Assembly (NCBI RefSeq): GCF_000373265.1
Contig: NZ_KB890768.1
Location: forward strand, 62,001-126,000
Direction of reading: 5' to 3'
Origin: Pontibacter roseus DSM 17521
GTDB lineage: Bacteria > Bacteroidota > Bacteroidia > Cytophagales > Hymenobacteraceae
Length of the DNA stretch: 64,000 nt
Shown here piece after piece: positions 8,014 to 17,434 of the stretch; the stretch's first letter is position 1; the number at the start of each line of letters is the position of its first letter. The notes beneath the pieces are model-generated. The model was not told the DNA's origin. It saw nothing but the letters and a program-made list of their open reading frames with translations, and did no database searches. The position numbers and the translations under genes are program-made.

Positions 8014-9849
8014 ATGTCCAAAAGACGCTTCAGCGCTCTGTGCGCTGCCCTGTCACTCTCCGTCATGCCTTTGTTGGCGCAGCAGCAGGTAAGCTACCAC
8101 CTCTCTTTCCCGAACGCCGTTCACCACGAGGCGCAAATCAAAGTGACCTTCACAGGTATACCTTCCGATACCCTGCAGGTGCTGATGCCCCGGAGCTCAC
8201 CTGGCCGCTACGCCCTGCACGAGTTCGCCAAAAACGTGTACAGCGTGAAGGCCACCGACAGCAAAGGAAACCAACTGCGCATCAGCAGGCCCAGCCCTTA
8301 TCAGTGGGATGTGGTGGGTCATCAGGGCGAGGTGACGGTCAGCTATACCTTGTTTGGCGACCACGCCGATGGCACCTATGCTGGTATAGACGAGACCCAC
8401 GCGCACCTCAACATGCCAGCCACGCTGCTATATGCCAAAGGTTTTGAGAGGACTCCTGCCAAAGTCACTTTCCGGACGCCCCAAAAAAGCAACTGGAAAA
8501 TAGCCACGCAACTGAAGCCTGAGAACGATTCTACCTTCTCTGCCCCTGACTTCCAGTACCTGATGGACAGCCCCACCGAGCTGAGTGTTTTTGAGTTGGC
8601 CGAGTGGACGGTGAACGACCAGGGTAAAAAGAAAACCATACAGGTGACGCTCCACCACCAAGGCACCAAAGCACAGTTTGAGGAATATGTCGCCAAAACG
8701 AAGAAGATTGTGGCGGAGCAACGGGCCGTGTTTGGCGAGCTGCCGGACTTCGATTTTGGCCGCTATACCTTCATTGGCTGCTACATGCCGCAGGCGGTGG
8801 GCGATGGCATGGAACACCGCAACTCCACCATCGTCACCAGTTCCCGCCCACTGGCCACCACCATGCCCGGCCAGCTGAACACGGTGTCGCATGAGTTTTT
8901 CCATGCCTGGAACGTGGAGCGCCTGCGTCCGCAGAGCCTGGAGCCCTTCGACTTCCAGCGGGCCAACATGTCGGAGGCGATGTGGCTGGCCGAGGGTTTT
9001 ACCACCTACTACGGCGACCTCACCATGCACCGCAGCGGCATATATGACACAAAGAAGTACGCCAGCGACCTGGCCGGAGACCTGAACTACGTGCTGCTTT
9101 CCCCGGGCCGGCACTACCACAGCCTGATGGAGATGAGCCTGCAGGCGCCGTTCGTGGATGCGGCCCGCTCCGTAGACCCAGTCAACCGCCACAACACCTT
9201 CATCTCCTACTATACCTATGGCAGTGTGCTCGCGCTCGGGCTCGACCTGACCCTGCGCCGCGACTTCAACACCACCCTGGACGCCTACATGCAGGCACTC
9301 TGGCAGAAATACGGCAAGCCGGAGAAACCCTATACCTTGGCTGACCTGGAGCAGACACTGGCCGAAGTGACCAAAGACAAAGCCTGGGCCGCTGATTTCT
9401 TCCAACGCCACGTCTTCGGCAGCGAGCTTCCGGATTACTCCAAACTGCTGGCGGAGGCAGGCTTCCAGCTGCGCAAGGCCTCTCCGGACAAACCCAGTCT
9501 GGGGCCGGCCAACCTGGAGTATAGCAAAGAAGGAGCGAAACTGTTGAACGGCACCGTCGTGACCTCTCCGCTCTACAAAGCCGGACTTGACCGCGGCGAC
9601 ATCATCACGAGCCTGAACGGAAAGAAAGTAACCTCTGCCAAAGAACTGGAGAAAATCATGGCGAAACTCAAGCCCGTCCACAGCGTGCCGCTTACCTTCC
9701 TGCGACACGGCGAAACCCGCACCACCACCATCATTCTGGAGGAGACGCCCACATTGGAGGTAGTGCCTTTTGAGGCAGCAAACAAGGAGCTGACACCCGC
9801 TTTGCAAAAGTTCCGCCAGGCCTGGCTTGGCAGTAAGGCAGCTAATTAG
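8014..9849 (+). CDS. M61-family aminopeptidase with PDZ domain
   Basis: 611 residues. A signal peptide (cleavage after LLAQ, about residue 23) is followed by the N-terminal beta domain of M61 peptidases, with LMPRSSPGRYALHEFAKNV. The catalytic domain carries HEFFH at 293-297 and the downstream zinc-ligand helix WLAEGFTTYY. A C-terminal PDZ-like domain covers about residues 500-590 (DRGDIITSLNGKKV). Members such as glycyl aminopeptidase cleave N-terminal Gly or Ala from peptides in the periplasm. Length and domain order match the family. The next gene starts 1 nt after the stop codon, so the two are probably coupled. Confidence 0.93.
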   Translation: MSKRRFSALCAALSLSVMPLLAQQQVSYHLSFPNAVHHEAQIKVTFTGIPSDTLQVLMPRSSPGRYALHEFAKNVYSVKATDSKGNQLRISRPSPYQWDVVGHQGEVTVSYTLFGDHADGTYAGIDETHAHLNMPATLLYAKGFERTPAKVTFRTPQKSNWKIATQLKPENDSTFSAPDFQYLMDSPTELSVFELAEWTVNDQGKKKTIQVTLHHQGTKAQFEEYVAKTKKIVAEQRAVFGELPDFDFGRYTFIGCYMPQAVGDGMEHRNSTIVTSSRPLATTMPGQLNTVSHEFFHAWNVERLRPQSLEPFDFQRANMSEAMWLAEGFTTYYGDLTMHRSGIYDTKKYASDLAGDLNYVLLSPGRHYHSLMEMSLQAPFVDAARSVDPVNRHNTFISYYTYGSVLALGLDLTLRRDFNTTLDAYMQALWQKYGKPEKPYTLADLEQTLAEVTKDKAWAADFFQRHVFGSELPDYSKLLAEAGFQLRKASPDKPSLGPANLEYSKEGAKLLNGTVVTSPLYKAGLDRGDIITSLNGKKVTSAKELEKIMAKLKPVHSVPLTFLRHGETRTTTIILEETPTLEVVPFEAANKELTPALQKFRQAWLGSKAAN

Positions 9850-9850
9850 C

Positions 9851-10357
9851 ATGACTAGGTTGAATGTGAGGCTGGTACTGGTGCACGTGCTGCTGGTGCT
9901 GGTGCTTTCCTATGCTTTCATCGCCTTAGGCTACATCTATGACATGCCCTTGACGGAGCTATACCTGGAAAAGAAGGAAAACATGGCTGCGTTTGCAGAA
10001 AGCGCCAAAGGCTACCATTTGCCGGAAGAGCGGGTGCAAAAGTTTGCGCTGGTGGAGCGGGGCGCTCCTTTTGCAGGTGCTCTATTTGCAGTGGTACTCG
10101 CCTTCATCTCTACCCGAAAGAAAAAGTACAGTTACCTGAACACAGGAGTGGTACTGGTGGCGGCGCTGGCTTTTGCCTTGGTTGGCTTACTGGACCTGTC
10201 GCTTCTCAAAACTATACTTTTTGCCCCTGGCAGGTTGGTGTCTGACTCCGTTGCCACGGCCTATACCTTGAATTACCTGCTGCTGCTTGTCCTCAGCTTC
10301 TGGCTGGCCCTTTCCGATGTGGTCATTCCGGCTGCCGGGAAAGCCCGTCAGGTATAG
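9851..10357 (+). CDS. Small multi-pass membrane protein of unknown function
   Basis: 168 residues. Hydrophobic segments near residues 8-28, 75-92, 100-120 and 135-155 suggest four membrane helices, with a charged loop (LEKKENMAAFAESAKGY) after the first. The ATG at 9851 follows the M61 stop codon (9847-9849) by one base, which argues for translational coupling and a shared transcript. No family is recognised. A role near the M61 peptidase is only inferred from position. Confidence 0.75.
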   Translation: MTRLNVRLVLVHVLLVLVLSYAFIALGYIYDMPLTELYLEKKENMAAFAESAKGYHLPEERVQKFALVERGAPFAGALFAVVLAFISTRKKKYSYLNTGVVLVAALAFALVGLLDLSLLKTILFAPGRLVSDSVATAYTLNYLLLLVLSFWLALSDVVIPAAGKARQV

Positions 10358-10462
10358 CCGCTGACAACAAATGCCACTGGCCTCCGTTTGGAAATAGACG
10401 AGAGACTTGCTATTGAAGCGATTGAGCCTTAACTTAGTACGACCAACACCTAGAATTTCCAC

Positions 10463-11113
10463 GTGAAAATAGTTATAACCACCTTACTGGCCTGCAGCCT
10501 CTTCGCTGGCACAGCTCTGGCCCAGACACAGCAGAAAGCCAGCCTGGATGCCGCTCCTACCCCTGTCCTGCAGGAACAGCCTGCGCCGCAGACCGCGACG
10601 GCAAATCCTTCCATGCTGAGTATGCCTGCCAACCGGATGAGCTATGGCCTTTCGGCAGGAGCCAGCTTTGGCAGCGGCTTTGGCGCCACATATTTGGAGC
10701 CTACCGTACGGTACCAGGTGAGCCCCCGACTACGAGTGTTCGGCAGCATGACGTATATGAACGTGATGTCGCAGCAGTATACCGCGTCTACCCTGGAAGG
10801 CGGCACCATCATGCGCCGCACCAGCCCAAGCAGCCACTACATTGTGAATGCCGGCGCGGATTACCTGGTGAACGACCGCCTGATATTGAGCGGCAGCGTG
10901 TGGAAGGATTTTTCGAACGTGCCTGCGCAGAACCCAGCCTACACTAATTTCATGACACCGGGCAGGCAGGCCATGGACTTCAGGGCTACTTACAAAATCA
11001 CCGACCACTTCTCTGTGACGGGTGGCATGCGCTATACCGATGGTGCTTCGCCTTTTTATAGTCCCTTCCACAGCCCAGGTTTCGGCAACAGAGGAAGCGC
11101 TTTCTGGTACTAA
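10463..11113 (+). CDS. Putative outer-membrane beta-barrel protein
   Basis: 216 residues starting at GTG 10463. The signal peptide ends ALAQ (about residue 20). A Pro/Ala/Gln-rich linker follows, then alternating amphipathic strands from about residue 58 (YGLSAGASFGSGFG, VRYQVSPRLRVFGSMTY, VNAGADYLVNDRLILSGSVW) ending in an aromatic residue (AFWY), the usual C-terminus of outer-membrane barrels. Function unknown. A hairpin terminator follows. Confidence 0.7.
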   Translation: MKIVITTLLACSLFAGTALAQTQQKASLDAAPTPVLQEQPAPQTATANPSMLSMPANRMSYGLSAGASFGSGFGATYLEPTVRYQVSPRLRVFGSMTYMNVMSQQYTASTLEGGTIMRRTSPSSHYIVNAGADYLVNDRLILSGSVWKDFSNVPAQNPAYTNFMTPGRQAMDFRATYKITDHFSVTGGMRYTDGASPFYSPFHSPGFGNRGSAFWY

Positions 11114-11149
11114 TCCCTAGCGCAACTATACCTGATACAAGACTTTGCA

Positions 11150-11184
11150 AAAGCGCCTCTTCTCTCCAGAAGGGGCGCTTTTTC
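11150..11184 (+). terminator. Intrinsic terminator
   Basis: AAAGCGCC and CTTCTC arms pair with AGAAG and GGCGCTTT around a CTCC loop and are followed by T residues, 37 bp after the stop at 11113. Confidence 0.75.
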
Positions 11185-11281
11185 CATGCTAATCAGTACC
11201 ATTCTCGCTTTTTTCCGGGGATGCCTCAACTTTAAACTGGCTTAAACTGTTTATATTTCCTGAAACAACCTTACTCTGATT

Positions 11282-12298
11282 TTGAGGCAGAAGAGCAACA
11301 TAGTACGACACCTGAAAAACGAGCGGCTTGAAGTGGTAAAGCCTGACTTCCGCGGAAACAAGACAGTGGCCGGGCAGTTTGTGAACGGCAGCGAACTCTA
11401 CATTCCGGATTTTAGCAATGTGCTCCGCTGGAAGCTCTCCCGCAACCCGCAGCGCGACGAGAAGAAAGCCGATAATTATGTGCCGCGCGTGGTGTATGGC
11501 AACGACTTCATCACCTCAACTGAAGATGTGGTGGTTTGGCTCGGCCACGCCACCTTCTTCATCCGGATGAATGGGGTCACTTTCCTAACCGACCCTGTGC
11601 TCTACGACCTGCCTATGATTAAGCGCCGGGTCGGTCTGCCTTGTACTCCGGAGCAGCTCACAGGTATAGACTTCCTCTTGCTGTCGCACGCGCACCGCGA
11701 CCACCTCGACACAAAGTCTATCCAGACGATTTACCAGCACAACCCCAACCTGCGGGCTCTGACTCCGCTCAAGGCGGGCGACCTGCTGCGGAGCGCCGAA
11801 CCACACCTGCCTTACCAGGAAGCCGGTTGGTACCAGAAATACGACCTCACACCTGAAGGTATAGACATCTACTTTCTGCCGGCATCCCACTGGCATCGCC
11901 GCGGCGCCTTCGACATGAACAAGGTACTGTGGGGAAGCTTCCTCCTTAAAGTAGGCGACAGGCAACTCTATTTTGCCGGTGATACAGGCATGAATGGCCA
12001 TTTTGAGGAAATTGAGTCCCTTTTCGGGCCGATGGACGTGTGCCTGTTGCCGGTGGGGGCGTACCGACCAAGCTTCCTGATGCAGAAGAGCCACCTGAAC
12101 CCGCATGAGGCGGTAAAGGCTTTCAACATACTGCGTGGCGGCACTTTCATTCCCATGCACTACGGCACCTTCGATTTGTCTGATGAGCCGCCGGGAGAGC
12201 CGGTGCGGCTGCTGGAGCAGATAGCGGCGGCAGGCGTGTTACGTGGCCTTCGTATTCCTGCCATCGGGGAGCAGGTGCTGCTGCAGGGGCTGGAATAA
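11282..12298 (+). CDS. Metallo-beta-lactamase-fold hydrolase (UlaG / NAPE-PLD-like)
   Basis: 338 residues, TTG start. The metal site is clear: WLGHATFFI, LLLSHAHRDHLD (HxHxDH), LPASHWH, YFAGDTGMNG and the last ligand in FIPMHYGTF. This arrangement is that of the UlaG/NAPE-PLD branch, zinc hydrolases acting on phosphodiester or lactone substrates. An N-acyl-phosphatidylethanolamine phospholipase-like role is possible but unproven. The N-terminus has no signal peptide, so it is probably cytoplasmic or membrane-associated. Confidence 0.85.
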   Translation: MRQKSNIVRHLKNERLEVVKPDFRGNKTVAGQFVNGSELYIPDFSNVLRWKLSRNPQRDEKKADNYVPRVVYGNDFITSTEDVVVWLGHATFFIRMNGVTFLTDPVLYDLPMIKRRVGLPCTPEQLTGIDFLLLSHAHRDHLDTKSIQTIYQHNPNLRALTPLKAGDLLRSAEPHLPYQEAGWYQKYDLTPEGIDIYFLPASHWHRRGAFDMNKVLWGSFLLKVGDRQLYFAGDTGMNGHFEEIESLFGPMDVCLLPVGAYRPSFLMQKSHLNPHEAVKAFNILRGGTFIPMHYGTFDLSDEPPGEPVRLLEQIAAAGVLRGLRIPAIGEQVLLQGLE

Positions 12299-12318
12299 AG
12301 AAAACCGATTTGGGGTGC

Positions 12319-12326
12319 TATATTTG
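12319..12326 (+). promoter_or_regulatory. Possible -7 element for the symporter
   Basis: TATATTTG is an exact TAnnTTTG match 42 nt before the ATG at 12368. The -33 TTG is not evident. Confidence 0.4.
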
Positions 12327-12367
12327 CGGGCCTGTCTTGACAGGGCTTGTGACCAATAGCCGCCTAC

Positions 12368-13837
12368 ATGTCTCCAACGCTTATCATCAGCCTGATTATA
12401 GGCTACTTCTGCATCCTCATCTTCATCTCTTTCCTCACCAGTGGGAAGACGGATTCCGATACCTTTTTCCTGGCGAACCGGAAATCGCCCTGGTACGTGG
12501 TGGCCTTCGGCATGATTGGGGCCACTTTGTCGGGCGTCACGTTTGTGTCGGTGCCAGGAATGGTGCGCGATGTACAGTTCACATACCTACAACTGGTGCT
12601 CGGTTACCTGGCCGGCTACTTCGTCATCGCGCTGGTGCTGCTGCCGCTCTACTACCGCCTCAACCTGGTGTCCATCTATACCTACCTGGAGCAGCGCTTC
12701 GGGTTCTGGAGCTACAAAACCGGTGCGGCTTTCTTCCTGCTCTCCCGCACCCTGGGCTCGGCCATACGCCTTTTCCTGGTGGCCAGTGTGCTGCAGCTGG
12801 CGGTGTTCGACGAGGTGGGTCTTCCTTTCTCGGCTACGGTGGGCATCACCATCCTGCTCATCTGGGCCTATACCTTCCGTGGCGGCATGAAGACCATCAT
12901 CTGGACCGATACTTTCCAGACCTCGGCCATGCTCCTGGCTGTGGCTGTCAGCATCTGGGTGGTGTCGGATGAGCTGAACCTGAGTTTCCAGGGCATGGTG
13001 GAGACGATATCGGCGAGCGAGTATGGCACCGTGTTCAATTGGGATTTTAAGGCAAACACGTACTTTCTAAAGCAGTTCTTCGCCGGCGCTTTCATCACCA
13101 TCGTGATGACGGGCCTGGACCAGGACATGATGCAGAAGAACCTGAGCTGCAAAAACCTGCCCGAGGCGCAGAAGAACATGTTCTGGTTCAGCGTGCTGCT
13201 GGTGGTGGTGAACGTGATGTTCCTTTCTCTAGGAGCCTTGCTATACCTGTATGCGGCCTCTAAAGGTATAGCGCTGCCGGAGCGCGGCGATGACGTGTTC
13301 CCGTTTCTGGCCCTCAACTATTTTCCCGGCATCGTGGGTATAGCGTTTATCCTGGGCATCATCGCCATCGCCTACGCCTCCGCCGACTCCGCCCTCACGT
13401 CCCTGACTACCTCCTTCTGTGTAGACTTCCTCAACTTCAAGGAGCGTAGCGAGCATGAGCGCGTGCGGTTGCGCTACTTTGTGCACATCGGCTTCTCGGT
13501 GATGATTGCGCTCGTTATCCTGGCAGTGGACGCCCTGAACAGCCAGAGCCTGATTGCCACGGTGCTGCAGGTGGCCGGCTATACCTATGGGCCGCTGTTG
13601 GGTCTCTATACCTTCGGGCTCTATACCCGCCGTTCCGTCCGCGACCGCTACGTGCCGGCCATCTGCATCGTGGCCCCGCTCCTCACCTACCTCATCAGCG
13701 CCAACTCCGTGGAGTGGCTCTACGGCTACCAGTTCGGGTTTGAAGTACTGATACTGAACGGCTTCCTGACCTTTACAGGGCTTATGGCCATATCCAAAAG
13801 GGAGACAGAACTGGAGTTGGAAGAAGGCGAGTTATAG
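12368..13837 (+). CDS. Sodium:solute symporter (SSS family)
   Basis: 489 residues with about 13 membrane helices. SSS family features are TDSDTFFLANRKSPWYVVAFGM near residue 28 (shown in part), GATLSGVTFVSVPG in TM2, and YRLNLVSIYTYLEQRFG. The substrate is likely a small organic solute taken up with Na+, but SSS substrate cannot be assigned from sequence. A conserved SADSALTSLTTSF segment in TM8-9 fits the sodium-site region. It stands alone on the + strand between the MBL-fold gene and the ABC exporter gene. Confidence 0.9.
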   Translation: MSPTLIISLIIGYFCILIFISFLTSGKTDSDTFFLANRKSPWYVVAFGMIGATLSGVTFVSVPGMVRDVQFTYLQLVLGYLAGYFVIALVLLPLYYRLNLVSIYTYLEQRFGFWSYKTGAAFFLLSRTLGSAIRLFLVASVLQLAVFDEVGLPFSATVGITILLIWAYTFRGGMKTIIWTDTFQTSAMLLAVAVSIWVVSDELNLSFQGMVETISASEYGTVFNWDFKANTYFLKQFFAGAFITIVMTGLDQDMMQKNLSCKNLPEAQKNMFWFSVLLVVVNVMFLSLGALLYLYAASKGIALPERGDDVFPFLALNYFPGIVGIAFILGIIAIAYASADSALTSLTTSFCVDFLNFKERSEHERVRLRYFVHIGFSVMIALVILAVDALNSQSLIATVLQVAGYTYGPLLGLYTFGLYTRRSVRDRYVPAICIVAPLLTYLISANSVEWLYGYQFGFEVLILNGFLTFTGLMAISKRETELELEEGEL

Positions 13838-14028
13838 CAGCGACTGTCTCTATCCGCAAACTGGGGCAGGCCGTTAGGGCTATGTCGCTTAGTTTGCTTA
13901 CCTTTGAAAGATTTTTCGGGGTGGTGGCATCTTTAGCTGATTTTGGCTGTTATACCTCCGCATACCCCCTGCTGCCACGGGCTTTGCCAAGCCAGCAGCC
14001 CCAACATGTACAAGTATAAGTTTTATTG

Positions 14029-15831
14029 ATGGCAAAACGCGGATTCGGGCCGAGCGAAAGCACACCAGAGAAAGAAGGCAGAAAGAAAATAAGCAAGGAA
14101 AGCTTTCGGCGCGGGATTAAAATCTTCAGCTACGTCTTACCCTACAAGTTCAAGTTCCTGATTGGGCTGGGTTTCCTGGTGCTCTCCAGCCTTACCTTCA
14201 TGGCGTTCCCCTACCTGGTGGGCAAACTCTTCAACGAATCTGAGAACGAGCTGATCAACATGTACGCGCTTGGTCTGCTAGGTGTGATTCTGTTGCAGGG
14301 CATCTTCTCGTTTTTCAGGGTATACTTCTTTGCCCAGGTGAGCGAGAACGCGGTGGCCAACATCCGGAAGGACCTCTACAGCAAGTTCGTGCAGTTGCCT
14401 ATTTCCTTTTATGAGAAAAGGCGAGTGGGTGAAATCACCAGCCGCATCACCACCGATGTGGCGCAGGTGCAGGATGCCATGTCCATCACACTGGCCGAGC
14501 TGTTCAGGCAGGTCACTACGCTCATAGTCGGGGTGGCCCTGATTATGTGGATTTCAATCAAGCTTTCCCTTTTCATGCTGGCTACCTTCCCTGTGTTGGT
14601 GGTGCTGGCCATGATATTTGGGCGCCGCATCAAAAAACTCTCCAAGCAGACGCAGGACGAACTGGCTAACACAAACGTGATTGTGGAGGAAACGCTCCAG
14701 GCGATTAATACCGTGAAAGCTTTCACCAACGAGATGTTCGAGGTAGCCCGCTACCGCACCACCCTGGCAAAAGCGGTGCGCACGGCCATTTCCACTGCCA
14801 ACTACCGGGGCGCGTTCATCACGTTCATCATTGTAGGTCTGTTCGGCGGCATCATTCTGGTGATTTGGTATGGCGCCACGCTGGTTGCCAACGGCGAGAT
14901 TGCCCGCGATAGCTTTGTTTCTTTTGTGCTCTATACCGTGTTCATTGGGGCTTCTGTAGGCGGCTTGGGCGATTTGTATGGCAAAATACAGTCGGCATTG
15001 GGAGCCACCGAGCGCATACAGGAAATACTGGCCGAATCAGAGGAACCGACCGACAAGAGCCAACGCCCACTGAGCGGAATCCGGCGCGTACAAGGTGATA
15101 TTCACTACAACCAGGTAGCCTTCTCCTACCCTACCCGCCCCGATATACAGGTACTGCGCGACATCAACTTCAGCATCCGGTCCGGCGAGAAAATCGCTTT
15201 GGTGGGACCAAGCGGCGCCGGCAAGTCCACCATTGTGCAGCTGCTGCTCCGTCTCTATGACGTGAGCCACGGCAGCATCACCGTGGACGGCACCGACATC
15301 CGCAACATGAACCTGACCGAATTGCGCGCCAACGTGGGCATCGTGCCACAGGAAGTGCTGCTGTTTGGCGGCTCCATCCGCGAGAACATCGCCTATGGCC
15401 GTCCGGAAGCGACCGAGGAGGAAATCATCATGGCGGCCCGCAAAGCCAACGCCTACGACTTCATCAGCACCTTCCCCGAAGGCCTGGACACGCTGGTGGG
15501 CGAACGAGGCATCAAGCTCTCCGGTGGGCAGCGCCAGCGCGTGGCCATCGCCCGGGCCATACTCAAGAACCCGGCTATTCTCGTACTCGACGAGGCCACC
15601 AGCTCATTGGACTCTGAGTCAGAGAGCCTGGTGCAGCAGGCCATGGACGAACTGATGAAGAACAGAACCTCCATCGTGATAGCCCACCGCCTGAGCACCA
15701 TCCGCAAAGTGGATAAGATTCTAGTGATAGACGGTGGCGAGATTGTAGAGGAGGGCTCCCACGATATGCTCTCCATGAACGACAACGGCATCTACGCCAA
15801 CCTGCTCCGCCTGCAGTTTGAGATGAGTTAA
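14029..15831 (+). CDS. MsbA-like ABC transporter, fused permease and ATPase
   Basis: 600 residues from the ATG at 14029; a TTG directly before it is an alternative. Six membrane helices (about residues 35-310) of the type-IV exporter fold come first. The nucleotide-binding domain has Walker A GPSGAGKST (about 393-401), signature LSGGQRQR, Walker B ILVLDEATSS and H-loop IVIAHR. Such half-transporters dimerise and export lipids, lipid A precursors or drugs. The first 30 residues are very basic and lie in the cytoplasm. A rho-independent terminator follows. Confidence 0.93.
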   Translation: MAKRGFGPSESTPEKEGRKKISKESFRRGIKIFSYVLPYKFKFLIGLGFLVLSSLTFMAFPYLVGKLFNESENELINMYALGLLGVILLQGIFSFFRVYFFAQVSENAVANIRKDLYSKFVQLPISFYEKRRVGEITSRITTDVAQVQDAMSITLAELFRQVTTLIVGVALIMWISIKLSLFMLATFPVLVVLAMIFGRRIKKLSKQTQDELANTNVIVEETLQAINTVKAFTNEMFEVARYRTTLAKAVRTAISTANYRGAFITFIIVGLFGGIILVIWYGATLVANGEIARDSFVSFVLYTVFIGASVGGLGDLYGKIQSALGATERIQEILAESEEPTDKSQRPLSGIRRVQGDIHYNQVAFSYPTRPDIQVLRDINFSIRSGEKIALVGPSGAGKSTIVQLLLRLYDVSHGSITVDGTDIRNMNLTELRANVGIVPQEVLLFGGSIRENIAYGRPEATEEEIIMAARKANAYDFISTFPEGLDTLVGERGIKLSGGQRQRVAIARAILKNPAILVLDEATSSLDSESESLVQQAMDELMKNRTSIVIAHRLSTIRKVDKILVIDGGEIVEEGSHDMLSMNDNGIYANLLRLQFEMS

Positions 15832-15856
15832 GGATAATTTAAAAGATTTTAAAGAT

Positions 15857-15895
15857 AGCCCTGTCAGCCTTTGCGTTGGCAGGGCTGTTTTGTTT
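15857..15895 (+). terminator. Intrinsic terminator of the ABC exporter gene
   Basis: AGCCCTG (15857-15863) pairs with CAGGGCT (15880-15886), extended by weaker pairs, and a T-rich tail follows 25 bp after the stop codon. Confidence 0.75.
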
Positions 15896-15944
15896 CTACT
15901 ATCTGTTGGTGTCGTTTCTGCTTTGTAGCAGTGGTCTTTGCGGT

Positions 15945-16675
15945 TTGCCCGCTGAGTTGCTTCGTAGCTTGCCCTGGCCGGGCGGGCCTCACTTTTTTCC
16001 TTGATGAAAATCGAGGGCCCCTACCCCCAAAGTAAGCAAAAAAATCAAGACGATTTTGAACTAGCTGAACGCTCAGACAAAAAATCGTTATTGGGTGCAC
16101 CTGGCTGATGCCGCTGCTTTGTAGCTGCTGTGGAAACTCTCCCCTTGAGGGGAGTCAGAGGGGTGTTAAGGCTATACCTGCTCGCGTTCTGTCATTCCGA
16201 CGAAAGGAGGAATCTGTTACGCTGCCCACCGTCGGTGCGAGCGCAGCGGGGACCGGCGGTGAAAGATGCGAGCCAATCTGCACCTTCCGTATCTCCTACT
16301 TTCTTCGCCAATGTCCTCACAAAAGCCGCATCTGCGCTGAAGCTGGATGTTCGGCTCGTAGGGTATAAGATTTCTCCTTTCGTCGAAATGACAACATGGG
16401 TATTTATACCTGTGGAGACTCGTGCAGGTGATTCCCCTCTCAGGAGGGGCAGGGGTGGGTATAGCATGGCAGCGTCACCAGCGGCCGCAGCCAAGGAGTG
16501 ACCTACCCAGTCCTTGGGTAGAGCGCCTTGTAGGTTTCCGGTGCCGCAGGCATTGCGACCGTCAGGGTAGCAAAGGAAAGATACACAGCGCGAGGCCAAA
16601 GGACGAAGCCTCGCGGCTTGAGCGCTCGAACAGCAGCAATGAAATTAAAGGTATAAGGGCATCGGAACGGCAGCA
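15945..16675 (+). repeat. Modular intergenic repeat, copy B
   Basis: Direct-orientation counterpart of 7188-7895. The same modules occur in the same order, with nearly identical blocks (for example CCCTTGAGG..AGTCAGAGGGG and GGTTTCCGGTGCCGCAGG). In the right module GCGAGGC pairs perfectly with GCCTCGC around 11 nt, a hairpin less perfect in copy A. Apparent reading frames on both strands match copy A but have no start signals. The space to the next gene (16676-16805) holds a TAATTTG box but no other clear feature. Confidence 0.85.
16191..16392. repeat. 202-bp inverted-repeat-bounded unit in copy B
   Basis: The left arm is identical to that of copy A (16191-16214). The right arm at 16369-16392 has two mismatches. 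The length is exactly 202 bp, as in copy A. Confidence 0.7.
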
Positions 16676-16805
16676 ACTATACAACGTTGATAAATCAGCA
16701 TCTAACCACAACCTTCCATAATATATACTTCTATGAATATCACTCTTTCTTGCTAATTTGCAACGCAGAAACCATACCCCTGCCGTTCACGCCCCGTTAC
16801 CTTTT

Positions 16806-17330
16806 ATGTATACACCCAGCGCTTTCACCCGAGCCCTACTAGTGTGCTTTTTGTCTCTTTCCGGCTACCTGGTCACCGCCCAGAATTACCGCGACACCTT
16901 CTCGGCGAAGACCTCCCTTTACGCTGAGCTTGGCGGAAACGGCGACGCCTACTCCCTGAATGTGGACCGTATCGTGTACCAGGACGCTATGTTCAAAACA
17001 GCCCTGCGGGTGGGGTTGAGCAGTAACTTATTCTTCCTGGAGCAGGAATCAGGCGTATATCCTGTCGTGCCGGTAGAGGTGTCCGGTATGCTGGGCCGGT
17101 ACCGTAAGCACATCGAGGCAGGTTTAGGCTATACCCGCCGCTTCACCACTGAACCGGATTTGATTCAAAACATGTACTTCGGGCGCGTCGGGTTCCGGTA
17201 CCAGCAGCCGCAGGGCGGTATGTTGGTGCGGGTGGGCCTCACGCCGTTCCTGTCTGCAGAGGTGGACAGGAAAACCCCGGGGTTGACGCTGGTGCCTCGT
17301 TTTGCGTTCAGCATCGGCCGAAGCTTTTAA
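16806..17330 (+). CDS. Secreted, probably outer-membrane protein of unknown function
   Basis: 174 residues from the ATG at 16806; an in-frame TTG at 16758 would add 16 polar residues ahead of the signal peptide and is less likely. The signal peptide ends near VTAQ. The rest alternates short beta strands (SLYAELGGNGDAYSLNVDR, FKTALRVGLSS, YFGRVGFRYQQPQGGMLVRVG) and ends FSIGRSF with a terminal Phe, as outer-membrane barrels do. No named family recognised. Confidence 0.72.
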   Translation: MYTPSAFTRALLVCFLSLSGYLVTAQNYRDTFSAKTSLYAELGGNGDAYSLNVDRIVYQDAMFKTALRVGLSSNLFFLEQESGVYPVVPVEVSGMLGRYRKHIEAGLGYTRRFTTEPDLIQNMYFGRVGFRYQQPQGGMLVRVGLTPFLSAEVDRKTPGLTLVPRFAFSIGRSF

Positions 17331-17434
17331 TTTGACGTATACCTGCTGTTAACTAGCGGCAAAAACTGCTAATCCACACTTTTTTAGTAGATTTACATAA
17401 GTAAAAAACACCCTAAAACTAAATTCAAAGAAAC

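Noticed and set aside
8428..9852. 474-codon open frame on the minus strand
   Set aside because: It lies fully opposite the M61 peptidase gene, whose motifs are certain; long antisense frames are expected at this GC content.
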